Shown: positions 24,988 to 33,800, counted from the first letter of the stretch. The stretch is 64,000 nucleotides of DNA from Cloacibacterium caeni (GCF_907163125.1 NZ_OU015319.1:1-64000); one strand, 5' to 3'. The notes: generated by a model not told the origin, from the sequence alone. Program-made: numbers and translations.

Positions 24988-25878
24988 ATGAAAGTAAGCG
25001 CAGAACAGCCCAAAATTATAGTAGTAGGAAGTTCTTCTATTGATTTAGTCCTCAATACATCATTTCACCCAGAACCTAATGAAACGGTAATCGCCCAAAA
25101 ATCTGAAACTTTTTTTGGAGGAAAAGGAGCCAATCAAGCAGTAGGAACAGCGAGATTAGGAGCAAATACATTTTTCATTGGTTGCGTAGGAATGGATCCT
25201 TATGGTCAACAAATTCTTAGAAATTTAGTAGATGAAAATGTAAACGTAGGTTTTGTACACGAAGATTTAGACCACGCTACAGGAACGGCTTATGTAATTG
25301 CAGCGCACGGTAAAAACGCCATCGTAGTAGTTCCTTCTGCCAATTATTGTCTAGAGCCAAAGCATTTAGAGAGTGCAGAAAGATTTTTTTCTACAGCAGA
25401 TTTAGTGCTAACTCAGTTAGAAATTCCAATGAATGTGGTAGAAAAAACGTATGAATTTGCAAAAAAATATAACAAAAAACTGGGAATTTATGCTTCTCCT
25501 GCTGCCAGAATTTCAGAAGAGATTTTAGAGTATGCTTCTTTTATCGTGGCAAAAAGCAATGAACTTTCCATCATTTTTGGGGAAGAATCTAGAGAAAAAA
25601 TTTTAAGAAAATATCCCAATAAACTTTTTGTAAGAGATGATGCTAATTCTACCATTTACCACAATGGTTCAGAGATGAAATATCACAGAAACGACCCAGA
25701 AGACATGCCGAATAAGATGGGAATGGGAGACGCTTTCACTTCTGGTTTTTCCATCGCGTTATGTCATGGAAATGAGATAGATGATTGTGTGAAATTCGGG
25801 AATGATGTTTCGCTAAAAGTGGCACAAAAAAGAGGTTCTCAAACAGGATTGCCCAAATTAAAAGATTTCGGTTTGTAA
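24988..25878 (+). CDS. Ribokinase-like PfkB-family carbohydrate kinase
   Basis: 296 residues. The N-terminal signature GGKGANQAVGTARLGAN (about 46-62) and the C-terminal KMGMGDAFTSGFSIAL, where the Asp of GMGDAF is the catalytic base, are those of ribokinases. The GMGD in place of the usual GAGD, and a weak V-x-A-x-D-T-V lead-in, leave the sugar uncertain. No ribose transporter or isomerase is near. It stands between unrelated genes. Confidence 0.82.
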   Translation: MKVSAEQPKIIVVGSSSIDLVLNTSFHPEPNETVIAQKSETFFGGKGANQAVGTARLGANTFFIGCVGMDPYGQQILRNLVDENVNVGFVHEDLDHATGTAYVIAAHGKNAIVVVPSANYCLEPKHLESAERFFSTADLVLTQLEIPMNVVEKTYEFAKKYNKKLGIYASPAARISEEILEYASFIVAKSNELSIIFGEESREKILRKYPNKLFVRDDANSTIYHNGSEMKYHRNDPEDMPNKMGMGDAFTSGFSIALCHGNEIDDCVKFGNDVSLKVAQKRGSQTGLPKLKDFGL

Positions 25879-25915
25879 TTTTAACCAAAGAATAATATGC
25901 AGAGAATTTCAAATT

Positions 25916-25948
25916 TTTGGAATTCTCTTCTTTTTTTAGATATTTTTG
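25916..25948 (+). promoter_or_regulatory. Promoter of the alpha/beta hydrolase gene
   Basis: TTTG (25916-25919), 21 bases, TATTTTTG (25941-25948). A full consensus match that places transcription start after the upstream in-frame ATG (25897), so translation must start at 25978. Confidence 0.75.
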
Positions 25949-25977
25949 GAAACAGAATTTTCCACAGATTTTCTCTT

Positions 25978-26820
25978 ATGAATAATACCATTACCATCCA
26001 TACTCAAGACCAATATCCAATCACTGCAACTCTCTTTGAGCCAGAAAATGCGAATGGGAAACTACTGTTGGTGAATTCTGCTACTGGCGTGAAACAACAA
26101 ACGTATTACTCTTTTGCACAGCATTTTGCAAATTTGGGTTTTGTGGTTATTACCTATGATTACAGAGGAGTGGCGCTTTCTAAACCAGACCAGCTCAAAG
26201 GTTTTAAAGCGAGCATGAGAACTTGGGGAAATACAGATTATAAAGCCGTTACAGATTTTATAGAGGAGCATTATCCAAATCACCGAAAATTTCTAATCGG
26301 TCATTCTGTGGGCGCTTTAATCCTTGGAATGAACAAAGGTTCAGAAATTTTTGAAAAATTTTGTTTCGTGGCCACTCAAAATACCTATTTTGGACATCTT
26401 TCTCCAAGAATTAAAATGTTAGGATTATTGGGTTTTGGTCTGTATCAACCAGTGCTTACTCGAGTAAAAGGGTATTTCAAGACATATTTTGTGAATTTAG
26501 GCGAATCTTTACCCAAAGGTGTTTCAGATGATTGGCGAACCCTCATCATGAACAGAAAATCTGTAAATCGACTGCTCGAAAAAACGGAGAATTTCTCTAA
26601 AAATTTACATCAAGAGGTTTTATATCTCAACATGCAAGATGATGATTGGATTACAGAAACGGGAATGAAACTGCTCATGAACGAAACGTATGTCAATATG
26701 AAACCTATTTACAGAACCGTGCATCCTAACGAAAGCAATGGAGAAGAAATAGGGCACATTAATTTTTTTAGAGCAAAACACAGTAAACTTTGGAGCATTG
26801 TTTTCGATTGGTTTTCGTAG
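25978..26820 (+). CDS. Alpha/beta hydrolase (serine hydrolase)
   Basis: 280 residues from ATG 25978. Strand order and motifs fit an S33-type alpha/beta hydrolase: ATGVKQQTYY oxyanion region (about 35-44), Y-D-Y-R-G-V at 60-65 and nucleophile elbow GHSVG with Ser110. A C-terminal His is probably in E-I-G-H-I-N-F-F. The substrate is unknown. The next gene starts 9 bases after the stop, so it is probably co-transcribed with the HD-domain gene. Confidence 0.82.
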   Translation: MNNTITIHTQDQYPITATLFEPENANGKLLLVNSATGVKQQTYYSFAQHFANLGFVVITYDYRGVALSKPDQLKGFKASMRTWGNTDYKAVTDFIEEHYPNHRKFLIGHSVGALILGMNKGSEIFEKFCFVATQNTYFGHLSPRIKMLGLLGFGLYQPVLTRVKGYFKTYFVNLGESLPKGVSDDWRTLIMNRKSVNRLLEKTENFSKNLHQEVLYLNMQDDDWITETGMKLLMNETYVNMKPIYRTVHPNESNGEEIGHINFFRAKHSKLWSIVFDWFS

Positions 26821-26829
26821 TTTTGGAAC

Positions 26830-27477
26830 ATGAAAAATCACCTTACCCTTACCATAAATTTTGTTAAAGAAAAACTAGAAGGTGCAGAAGCAGGACACGA
26901 TTGGTTTCACATAGAACGTGTCTGGAAACTCTCTAAAAAAATAGCCGAAAAAGAAGGCGGAAATCTGGAAGTGATAGAACTTTCTGCGCTATTGCACGAT
27001 ATTGCAGACCCTAAGTTTCACAACGGTGATGAAACTTTGGCGCTCAAAATTTCTCAAAATTTTCTAGAAGAAATTCATGTAAATGCTAAATTAATAGAGC
27101 AAGTGTTGTTTGTTATCAAAAATATTTCCTTCAAAAATAGAGCAGAAGCTCCAGAAAATCCTCCTTTAGAATTACAAATTGTACAAGATGCAGACCGACT
27201 TGATGCGATTGGTGCGATTGGAATTGCTCGAACATTCAATTTTGGTGGATTCAAGAATAATTTTATGTATCATCCAGAAATTAATCCCAATCTAGGCATG
27301 AACAAAGAAGAGTACAAAAAATCCAAAGGAACCACCATCAACCATTTTTACGAAAAATTATTGTTGCTCAAAGATTTAATGAACACCGAAACCGCAAAAA
27401 AAATCGCATCAGAAAGACACGATTTTATGTTGCAATTTCTTGATGAATTTTATAAAGAATGGAATGTGGAACTGTAG
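26830..27477 (+). CDS. HD-domain phosphohydrolase (YedJ-like)
   Basis: 215 residues. The metal-binding HD pattern is complete: H27 in G-H-D-W-F-H-I-E-R-V, H56-D57 in L-L-H-D-I-A-D, and D in V-Q-D-A-D-R-L-D-A-I-G-A-I-G-I-A-R. The last block is typical of the YedJ/YpgQ group of small HD hydrolases, some of which act on nucleotides. The real substrate is not known. Confidence 0.85.
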   Translation: MKNHLTLTINFVKEKLEGAEAGHDWFHIERVWKLSKKIAEKEGGNLEVIELSALLHDIADPKFHNGDETLALKISQNFLEEIHVNAKLIEQVLFVIKNISFKNRAEAPENPPLELQIVQDADRLDAIGAIGIARTFNFGGFKNNFMYHPEINPNLGMNKEEYKKSKGTTINHFYEKLLLLKDLMNTETAKKIASERHDFMLQFLDEFYKEWNVEL

Positions 27478-27525
27478 AATTTCTGATTTTTTCAAAAGTC
27501 AACCAAAAACAATATCTTTGTTAGA

Positions 27526-28119
27526 ATGAATAGTCTCAATTTTGTTTTACTTTTCCTCTTAATTCTAGCTCTTATTTTAAGTTTATTTAAAACAGGAGCC
27601 AGAGCGAGATGGGCTAAAAACATCAGATTTTTTATTGTAATTTTAGGTTTAGCATTTTTCGGATATTGGTTTTTTCAAAAGAGTTTCAGTAATTTTTTAG
27701 AAAAATCCATGTCGATTCAGGTCATCAATAGAGTGAACCAACCGCTTGATATTTATGCCATAAAAGTTATCGACAAAGACCAAAATAAATTCCTCACCAA
27801 ACATTTAGGCAAAGTAAGAACCAATCATTACCAAATAGACTATTTTGTGATGAGCAATTCTAATGAATTTTGGGTGGCTGCTTACAACGTAAAAAATAAA
27901 TTGGTTTACTTCTCACAACATAGTGTTCAGGACAAAGAAGAAGACCAAAAAATAGAGGTGAGAACCTTTTTAAACCAAAGTCAAAAACTATCAGATATCG
28001 CCGAAAAAGTGATAGAAAAGAATAAGCTCGAAAATGTAAATCAAAGCATTTTTGTCTCTCTTACTTTATTGGTTTTATTCTTAAATATCGTGCTTCTTAC
28101 GAGAAAGAAAAAAATCTAA
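27526..28119 (+). CDS. Hypothetical two-helix membrane protein
   Basis: 197 residues, not recognised. Two hydrophobic helices near the N-terminus (about 3-20 and 33-52) and one at the C-terminus (about 172-190) flank a soluble part of about 115 residues rich in beta-prone sequence (I-Q-V-I-N-R-V-N-Q-P-L-D-I-Y-A-I-K-V-I). A TATCTTTG box (27513-27520) ends 5 bases before the ATG, which would make the message nearly leaderless if the box is used; there is no good TTTG partner, so this may be chance. Confidence 0.6.
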   Translation: MNSLNFVLLFLLILALILSLFKTGARARWAKNIRFFIVILGLAFFGYWFFQKSFSNFLEKSMSIQVINRVNQPLDIYAIKVIDKDQNKFLTKHLGKVRTNHYQIDYFVMSNSNEFWVAAYNVKNKLVYFSQHSVQDKEEDQKIEVRTFLNQSQKLSDIAEKVIEKNKLENVNQSIFVSLTLLVLFLNIVLLTRKKKI

Positions 28120-28153
28120 TTTGCTGGCTTTCAAAATATTTTTTCAAAGATTT

Positions 28154-28186
28154 TTTGCGAATTCAAAAAAAATCCATTTATATTTG
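28154..28186 (+). promoter_or_regulatory. Promoter of the short leader/small-ORF transcript
   Basis: TTTG (28154-28157), 21 bases, TATATTTG (28179-28186). Both elements match the Bacteroidota consensus. The predicted start of transcription is near 28193. Confidence 0.78.
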
Positions 28187-28227
28187 CACCCGAAAACAAA
28201 GTTTAACAATTAAAAAAACGAAGCAAA

Positions 28228-28305
28228 ATGTTCAAATTTCACAATTTATCTTCAGTAGGATTACCACTTTCTGTGGTACGCTTCGGTGTTTTCGTTTTCA
28301 GCTAG
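28228..28305 (+). CDS. 25-residue small ORF, possible leader peptide
   Basis: ATG 28228 to TAG 28303-28305. The peptide begins M-F-K-F-H-N-L-S-S and ends R-F-G-V-F-V-F-S, with 5 Phe in 25 residues. It is not recognised. It is framed by a consensus promoter about 40 bases upstream and a terminator 25 bases downstream, the layout of an amino-acid attenuator or of a free small-protein gene. The in-ORF segment CTTCGG (28281-28286) is complementary to CCGAAG in the 5' arm of the terminator, so an antiterminator is possible. Downstream lies rtcB-prfH. Translation is unproven. Confidence 0.45.
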   Translation: MFKFHNLSSVGLPLSVVRFGVFVFS

Positions 28306-28330
28306 AATTGTAATCAAAAATGAAATATAG

Positions 28331-28358
28331 AAACCCGAAGTTGTAAAATTTCGGGTTT
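28331..28358 (+). terminator. Terminator / attenuator upstream of rtcB; rest of gap near empty
   Basis: AAACCCGAA / TTCGGGTTT (9 bp) with a 10-base loop, then TATTTTG. Between it and rtcB (28359-28527) I see only a weak promoter-like pair (TTTG, 17 bases, TAATTTTT around 28437-28465). Confidence 0.7.
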
Positions 28359-28527
28359 TATTTTGATACAAGGTTCTATAAATTTCCCCGAAATTTTCTT
28401 GAATGTAGGCTTACCATCAATTTTTTTGTTGGAATATTCTTGATGTAATTTTTTAGAATACATCCAGAGTTTTTAAGATGATGATTCCTGTAATCAGTCA
28501 TCCAACATTTTTATCAATTATAAAACA

Positions 28528-29919
28528 ATGGGAAATTTAAAACTAAAAGGAAAAGATATCCTGAAATTGGGATATCCTAATAATAAATCCGTGACGGTAG
28601 CTTTAGAAGTGGCAAAGAAAAATTTTGCCAATAAGAATACCGCTTACGTGAAAAATATTTTGAAGGAAATTTTACTTCAACCAGAAGAATTTAAAAGCAA
28701 TCTAATGCTAGGACAAATTGCAGAAGAACTTTTAACGAGTCAAAAAACAGAAAAAAGAATGCTCTTGAACAACAGAGTTTCATTTGAAATTTTCGGAGAG
28801 GAAATTTCAGAAGATGCAGTCAATCAGTTTTATACATCGCTCAAACTTCCGGTTTCGGTAAAAGGTGCATTAATGCCAGATGCACATTTCGGATATGGTC
28901 TACCAATTGGTGGAGTTTTGGCAACCAAAAATGCTGTAATTCCTTATGGAGTAGGCTTGGATATTGGTTGTAGAATGTGTTTGAGTATTTTAGATACTCC
29001 AGTTTCTTACTTAGATGGAGCAAAGAACAAATACGAAAAAGCATTAGCCGAACATACCAAATTCGGAATGTACGAAGTGCATAAAACGCACATAGAAAAT
29101 GAAATTTTTGATGATGAAACATTTAACCTAATGCCCATTTTGAGAAGATTAAAATCAAAAGCCATCAAACAATTGGGAACTTCAGGTGGTGGAAACCATT
29201 TTGTAGAATTCGGAGAAGTAGAAATTCTTGAAGATGATGAACAAATTGGTTTGCCCAAAGGAAAATACGTGGGAATTCTTTCGCACAGTGGTTCCAGAGG
29301 TTTCGGAGCAGAGATTGCACAATATTACACAAGAGTGGCGGTAGAAAACTGTCCGCTTCCAAAAGAAGCACAACATTTGGCTTGGCTAGATATAGACACA
29401 CATCTCGGACAAGAATATTGGATTGCAATGAATTTGGCAGGAGATTATGCTGCAGCTTGTCATGCAGATATTCACAGACGCTTGATAAAAGCGGTTGGCG
29501 GAAGATTGAAAGTCAGAATAGAAAATCATCACAATTTTGCGTGGAAAGAAAATGTGGACGGAGAAGAACTGATTGTTCACAGAAAAGGAGCAACTCCAGC
29601 TTCAGAAGGACAATTGGGAATAATTCCCGGTTCTATGACCAGCAAAGGGTACATTGTAAAAGGCAGGGGAAATGCTGCTTCTCTTCATTCGGCTTCTCAC
29701 GGAGCAGGAAGAAAACATGCTAGAAATTTTGCCAAAAATGCTTTCACCCAAAAAGAGATGAAAGAAGAATTAAAAAAGCATAAAGTAACCTTAATCGGTG
29801 GGAGTTTAGAAGAAGCACCCATGATGTACAAAGACATCAATCAGGTGATGAATGCTCAACAAGATTTGGTAGATATTCTGGGAACTTTTCAACCGAGAAT
29901 CGTGAGAATGGATAAGTGA
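28528..29919 (+). CDS. rtcB: RtcB-type RNA ligase, paired with prfH
   Basis: 463 residues. RtcB joins 2',3'-cyclic phosphate and 5'-OH RNA ends using GTP and Mn. The metal and active-site motifs are present: G-V-G-L-D-I-G-C with D145 and C148, GTSGGGNHFVEFGE, SHSGSRGFG, N-H-H-N-F-A-W-K, and the guanylylated His in A-S-H-G-A-G-R-K-H. Because prfH follows directly, this is likely the RtcB2 type, known in E. coli to repair 16S rRNA cut in the decoding centre. A dispersed hairpin repeat separates the two genes (70 bases). Confidence 0.9.
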   Translation: MGNLKLKGKDILKLGYPNNKSVTVALEVAKKNFANKNTAYVKNILKEILLQPEEFKSNLMLGQIAEELLTSQKTEKRMLLNNRVSFEIFGEEISEDAVNQFYTSLKLPVSVKGALMPDAHFGYGLPIGGVLATKNAVIPYGVGLDIGCRMCLSILDTPVSYLDGAKNKYEKALAEHTKFGMYEVHKTHIENEIFDDETFNLMPILRRLKSKAIKQLGTSGGGNHFVEFGEVEILEDDEQIGLPKGKYVGILSHSGSRGFGAEIAQYYTRVAVENCPLPKEAQHLAWLDIDTHLGQEYWIAMNLAGDYAAACHADIHRRLIKAVGGRLKVRIENHHNFAWKENVDGEELIVHRKGATPASEGQLGIIPGSMTSKGYIVKGRGNAASLHSASHGAGRKHARNFAKNAFTQKEMKEELKKHKVTLIGGSLEEAPMMYKDINQVMNAQQDLVDILGTFQPRIVRMDK

Positions 29920-29922
29920 AAA

Positions 29923-29987
29923 TCAATAGAGTCGGGCTTTAGCCCGACTTAAAAAATCAAAATACAAATGGGCTTTAGCCAAAACTT
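29923..29987 (+). repeat. Dispersed palindromic repeat, copy 2 (inside the rtcB-prfH operon)
   Basis: AGTCGGGCTTTAGCCCGACT is a perfect 8-bp stem with a TTTA loop, followed by GGGCTTTAGCCAAAACTT. Confidence 0.75.
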
Positions 29988-29989
29988 AT

Positions 29990-30598
29990 ATGAAACAAAA
30001 AAATAAAAATATCGTTCAAATCACCTCAGGAAAAGGACCTGTAGAATGCGAATTTTTCGTACAAGAAACCTTTAATCTGATGAAAAAAGAAATGGAAATG
30101 CTAAAATTGGACTACAAAGTGGTAGAAATGATAGAAGGTGAAGTTTCAGGTTTCCAGTCGATTACTTTTGAAGTAGAGGAGAATCCTGAATTTCTAAATT
30201 CTTGGATAGGAAGCATTCAATTCATCGGAAAAAGTAAATTCAGACCCCATCATCAACGTAAAAATTGGTTCATTGGCGTTTTTGAAATCGAAAATTTCTT
30301 TGAACTTGAACTCGATGAAAAAGAACTGGAATTTCAAACCATGAGAAGTTCGGGAAATGGCGGACAAAACGTGAACAAAGTAAATTCCGCAGTTCGAGTG
30401 ACGCATTTGCCTACAAAAATTCAAGTGGTAGCAATGGATTCTCGTTCGCAATTGGAAAATAAAAAAATCGCAGTACAAAGATTAAAATTGAAGATTTTAG
30501 AAATAAATGCCAAAAAATCTTCGGTACAAAAACAAAATCAGTGGATGAATCATCTCCAATTGGAAAGAGGAAATCCCAAGAAAATTTTTAAAATGTAA
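29990..30598 (+). CDS. prfH: Peptide chain release factor H
   Basis: 202 residues. It has the peptidyl-tRNA hydrolysis motif GNGGQNVNK with GGQ at 124-126, and a C-terminal basic tail (KKIFKM), but no stop-codon-reading domain like that of RF1 or RF2. In known systems PrfH releases the stalled peptide from ribosomes whose 16S rRNA is cut near A1493, after which RtcB2 reseals the RNA. Gene order rtcB then prfH supports that role. The next gene starts 4 bases after the stop. Confidence 0.92.
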   Translation: MKQKNKNIVQITSGKGPVECEFFVQETFNLMKKEMEMLKLDYKVVEMIEGEVSGFQSITFEVEENPEFLNSWIGSIQFIGKSKFRPHHQRKNWFIGVFEIENFFELELDEKELEFQTMRSSGNGGQNVNKVNSAVRVTHLPTKIQVVAMDSRSQLENKKIAVQRLKLKILEINAKKSSVQKQNQWMNHLQLERGNPKKIFKM

Positions 30599-30602
30599 AA
30601 AA

Positions 30603-31115
30603 ATGACAACAAACAAATACTATTTTCAAGCCTTAGATAATTTTCCCTATAACCTAGAGGAAACCATGGAAGCACTGAATTATGCCTTGTCTTATGATGA
30701 CCATAATGCAGAGAGTCTTTGTCTTTTAGGAAGGGTGTATTCTGAAGTTTTGCAAGATTATGAAACGGCAAAATCTTACTTCGAAGAAGCCATGCAAGTG
30801 AAACTAGATTCTGTTTCTACACCGCTGTTTTATATAGATTGTCTCCTGAATAATGAAGATTATGAAGAAGCTAAAAAACTGATAGATTATGCTAAAAAAA
30901 TTAAAGGAATTGATCAATCTAGAATACGCTATAGATAAGCCATCTTCTTTGAAAAGCAAGGACAATTTAAAAAAGCACTGAAAGCTCTTGAAAAAGCAAA
31001 GAAAGTAGCGCCCAATAAAAACTACATCGATTTTTTAAATGAAAGAATAGAATTGGTGAAATCTAAATTGAAAAAACCTAAAAATAAGGCTCAAAAGAAA
31101 AACTCCAACAAATAA
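30603..31115 (+). pseudogene. TPR-repeat protein interrupted by one in-frame stop
   Basis: The first 111 codons encode tetratricopeptide-like helices (ALNYALSYDDHNAESLCLLG, then DYETAKSYFEEAMQVKLDS). A TAA at 30936-30938 stops the frame, yet the same frame continues without shift for another 58 codons (A-I-F-F-E-K-Q-G-Q-F-K-K-A-L-K-A-L-E-K-A-K-K-V-A-P-N) that form another full TPR unit, ending at 31113-31115. A single base change from AAA (Lys) to TAA would explain it. It may be a recent pseudogene, a sequencing error, or a protein still working as a truncated form. It follows prfH by 4 bases. Confidence 0.8.
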
Positions 31116-31128
31116 TGTTGGAGTTTTT
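31101..31128 (+). terminator. Terminator at the end of the rtcB-prfH-TPR unit
   Basis: AACTCCAAC / GTTGGAGTT, 7-base loop, then TTTT. It overlaps the original stop codon of the TPR gene, so the hairpin belongs to the full-length gene. Confidence 0.8.
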
Positions 31129-31157
31129 TCATTTTTCATTTGTATGATTAGGCAGTT

Positions 31158-32348
31158 TTATTTTTTCTTTTCTTTCAATTCTTCTTTATCTTTATCAGAT
31201 GGGTTCCAAACTTTTACTTCAGAATCTTTAGTAATTCCTGAAAGAATTTGAACATTAATTCCATCAGATGCACCCAGTTTTACGGTCACTTTTTTGAATT
31301 TTCCGTCTTTTTGTTTTACTTCTACAAAAGGAACATCTTTACCATTTTGTTTTTCATATTGAATAAGGCTTTCGTCTAGAAGTAAAGCGTTTTTCTGTGA
31401 ACTGAGAACAATTTCGCCATTGGCAGAAAATCCAGCTCTAATGTATTCATTACTCGGGTTAAAAACGTCTCCTTCAATAGGGAATTTGATGGTTCCGTTT
31501 TCATCTTTTCCTTTTGGAGCAATCATCGTTACTCTTCCTGGGAAAGTTTTATTTTGTAAAGCACCGATGACGATGTTCATTTCCATGCCTTCCTTAATTT
31601 TTCCAGCTTGAGCTTCGTCTATTTTTCCTTCAAAAATAAGAGAGTTAAGGTCTGCAACACTACAGATGGTCGTTCCAGCGTTAAACTGATTGGCTTCAAT
31701 TACCTGATAACCAACTTTTACAGGAACTTCTAGTACCGTTCCAGTGGCTTTAGAACGAATTTGAGTAGTAGCAAGACTTTGTAAACCTTCGGCAACACCA
31801 GTTCTAGCGATTTGTAGATTTTTCTGAGCGGTTTGCAATTGTTGTTGAGCGTTTTTCAACTGATTTTGCATCGATTGCAATTGCTGTTGAGCAGTAAGAA
31901 ACTCTTGCTTAGAAATTACGCCTTGAGTGTACAAACGTTGTTGCATCGCAAATTGCTGTTGCTGATTTGCCAAATTAATTTTAGCATTATTAATTTGAAG
32001 ATTTGCATTTTGCACTTCTTGTTGAGCAGCATTTACCTGAGGAACGCTCGGCACAATTTTAAGGGTAGCAATAAGTTCTCCCGCAGAAACATGGTCGCCT
32101 TCTTTTACCAAAATTTTGTCTATAATCCCAGACATATTCGGCTTAATTTCTACTTCTTCTCTCGGAACTATTTTACCAGTAGCCATTACTTTATCATCAA
32201 GATTTTGCACGAATGGTTTTCTGGTGAGAAAAGCTTCGCTTTCTTGAGAATTAGATTTAATCAGGTAACTTATTCCCATCAGAAGTCCAGCTAAAAAAAG
32301 CAAACCTAAGAGAATATAAACTACTTTTTTGAAGGTTAAGTTTTTCAT
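31158..32348 (-). CDS. MacA-like periplasmic adaptor (membrane fusion protein)
   Basis: 396 residues. One N-terminal membrane helix (about 10-28), a biotinyl-lipoyl half (G-K-I-V-P-R-E-E-V-E-I-K-P-N-M-S-G-I-I-D), a long Gln-rich helical hairpin (about 105-190), the second lipoyl half (IRSKATGTVLEVPVKVGYQV), then barrel domains. It links an ABC transporter in the inner membrane to an outer-membrane channel. It is last in the five-gene operon 31158-36340; no TolC-type gene is in the window. Confidence 0.9.
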   Translation of the reverse strand: MKNLTFKKVVYILLGLLFLAGLLMGISYLIKSNSQESEAFLTRKPFVQNLDDKVMATGKIVPREEVEIKPNMSGIIDKILVKEGDHVSAGELIATLKIVPSVPQVNAAQQEVQNANLQINNAKINLANQQQQFAMQQRLYTQGVISKQEFLTAQQQLQSMQNQLKNAQQQLQTAQKNLQIARTGVAEGLQSLATTQIRSKATGTVLEVPVKVGYQVIEANQFNAGTTICSVADLNSLIFEGKIDEAQAGKIKEGMEMNIVIGALQNKTFPGRVTMIAPKGKDENGTIKFPIEGDVFNPSNEYIRAGFSANGEIVLSSQKNALLLDESLIQYEKQNGKDVPFVEVKQKDGKFKKVTVKLGASDGINVQILSGITKDSEVKVWNPSDKDKEELKEKKK

Positions 32349-32444
32349 TTTATATGAAATATTTAATTGTTATCAAGTTTAATTTATTTTTAATTCGCCA
32401 TTCATTTATCCAAAAGAAAAAAAATAATGGCAAATTCACATGTG

Positions 32445-33716
32445 TTATTCGCTTCTTAAAGCTTCTATTGGCTTAATTTTCACGGCTCTTTGCGCAGGAA
32501 TCATCCCGATGAGAAGTCCCAAAATCGTCATCACCGCCATTGCTGCAAAAACGTGTGAATAATTTACCGTAGGATTATAAAAAGGGAAAGCATCTTGGTT
32601 TTGAGTCATCGCATTGATAATCATCAAAAGGAAAATTCCGAAAATAAATCCTAATAATCCCGAAGTTAAGGTAATCACCACACTTTCTAGCAAAATTTGG
32701 TTTCTTACTTCAGAAGGCTTCGCTCCCAAAGCTCTTCGGATGCCTATTTCTTTGGTTCTTTCTTTTACGGTAATCAATAAAATGTTGGAAATCGCAATCA
32801 CTCCCGCCAAAATTGTAAGCGCTCCTACAATAATGGTGAGCAATTGCATTCCTGTTAAAAATCCATACATTTTCCCGAACATTTTCCCCAAGTTGAAACT
32901 TCCAAAAGCATTGGTGTCTTCAGGAGAAACATTGTTTTTCTTTTTGAGTTCTAGTTTGGCTTGTTCTTCTACGGTTTCTAGATTGGCTTCTGGTTTACTC
33001 ACGATGGCAAAAAAGCCTACTTTGTCTCCATCATTATACATTTTAGTATAAGTAGAAAGCGGAATGTATGCTGTGGTATCATCATCCATTGGTCCACCAG
33101 CTTTGGCTACTTTATAAACGCCGATAACGTTAAAGAAAATACCTTTGATATTGATAGATTTCCCAATAGGATTTTCATTTTTCTTGGCATCAAAGAAGTT
33201 TTTATAAATTTCTTCGCCGATAACTACTACATTTTTACTCGCAGTAACATCTGCATCATTAATGTATCTTCCGAAGATTAATTTCTTTTCAGAAATTTTA
33301 TTTCCTGCAGGATAATCTCCAGTAAGCGTATACGTGGTAGATTTTCCGTTGCGGTTCATTTGTTCACCAGGATTTCCAAAATTTCCTCTGGAGTTTTGGG
33401 GCGAAATGTAATCAATCTGTGGGATTTTCTTTTCCAATAAATCCATATCAGGAAGGTGCAAACTCAGTTGTCTGCCTTTCGGGAAACCATTATACGGAAT
33501 AGTAGTATTCTGTGCCCACATAAAAATAGAATTGGTCGCAAATCCAGAAAATAATTTGTCAAAACCGTTTTCCATGCCTTTTGCAGCTCCCAATAAACTA
33601 ACAAATAAAAACATACCCCAACCTACACCAATCATGGTGAGGAAAGTACGAAGTTTATTATTTTTAAGTGAATAATAAATTTCTTGCCACGTATCTATTT
33701 TGAATATGATGTTCAT
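32445..33716 (-). CDS. MacB-like ABC permease (FtsX domain), copy B
   Basis: 423 residues. N-terminal helix (about 25-50), a periplasmic MacB_PCD domain (about 55-280), then three membrane helices at about 290-320, 345-370 and 385-405 that form the FtsX domain, with VKERTKEIGIRRALGAK between. The end KIKPIEALRSE is typical. No ATPase domain is fused, so it depends on the separate ATPase at 35651-36340. Paralogous to the permease at 34245-35474. Confidence 0.9.
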   Translation of the reverse strand: MNIIFKIDTWQEIYYSLKNNKLRTFLTMIGVGWGMFLFVSLLGAAKGMENGFDKLFSGFATNSIFMWAQNTTIPYNGFPKGRQLSLHLPDMDLLEKKIPQIDYISPQNSRGNFGNPGEQMNRNGKSTTYTLTGDYPAGNKISEKKLIFGRYINDADVTASKNVVVIGEEIYKNFFDAKKNENPIGKSINIKGIFFNVIGVYKVAKAGGPMDDDTTAYIPLSTYTKMYNDGDKVGFFAIVSKPEANLETVEEQAKLELKKKNNVSPEDTNAFGSFNLGKMFGKMYGFLTGMQLLTIIVGALTILAGVIAISNILLITVKERTKEIGIRRALGAKPSEVRNQILLESVVITLTSGLLGFIFGIFLLMIINAMTQNQDAFPFYNPTVNYSHVFAAMAVMTILGLLIGMIPAQRAVKIKPIEALRSE

Positions 33717-33800
33717 ATTGTTGTCAATTTTTTGCTTTGCAAAAGTGAATTCCTTAAGGTGAATTTCTACGAATGAATTTTAAATTCACGATTCACTTTT

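Noticed and set aside
30936-30938. TAA as selenocysteine or other recoding
   Set aside because: Recoding at TAA is not known for such genes, and no recoding element is visible; a point mutation is simpler.
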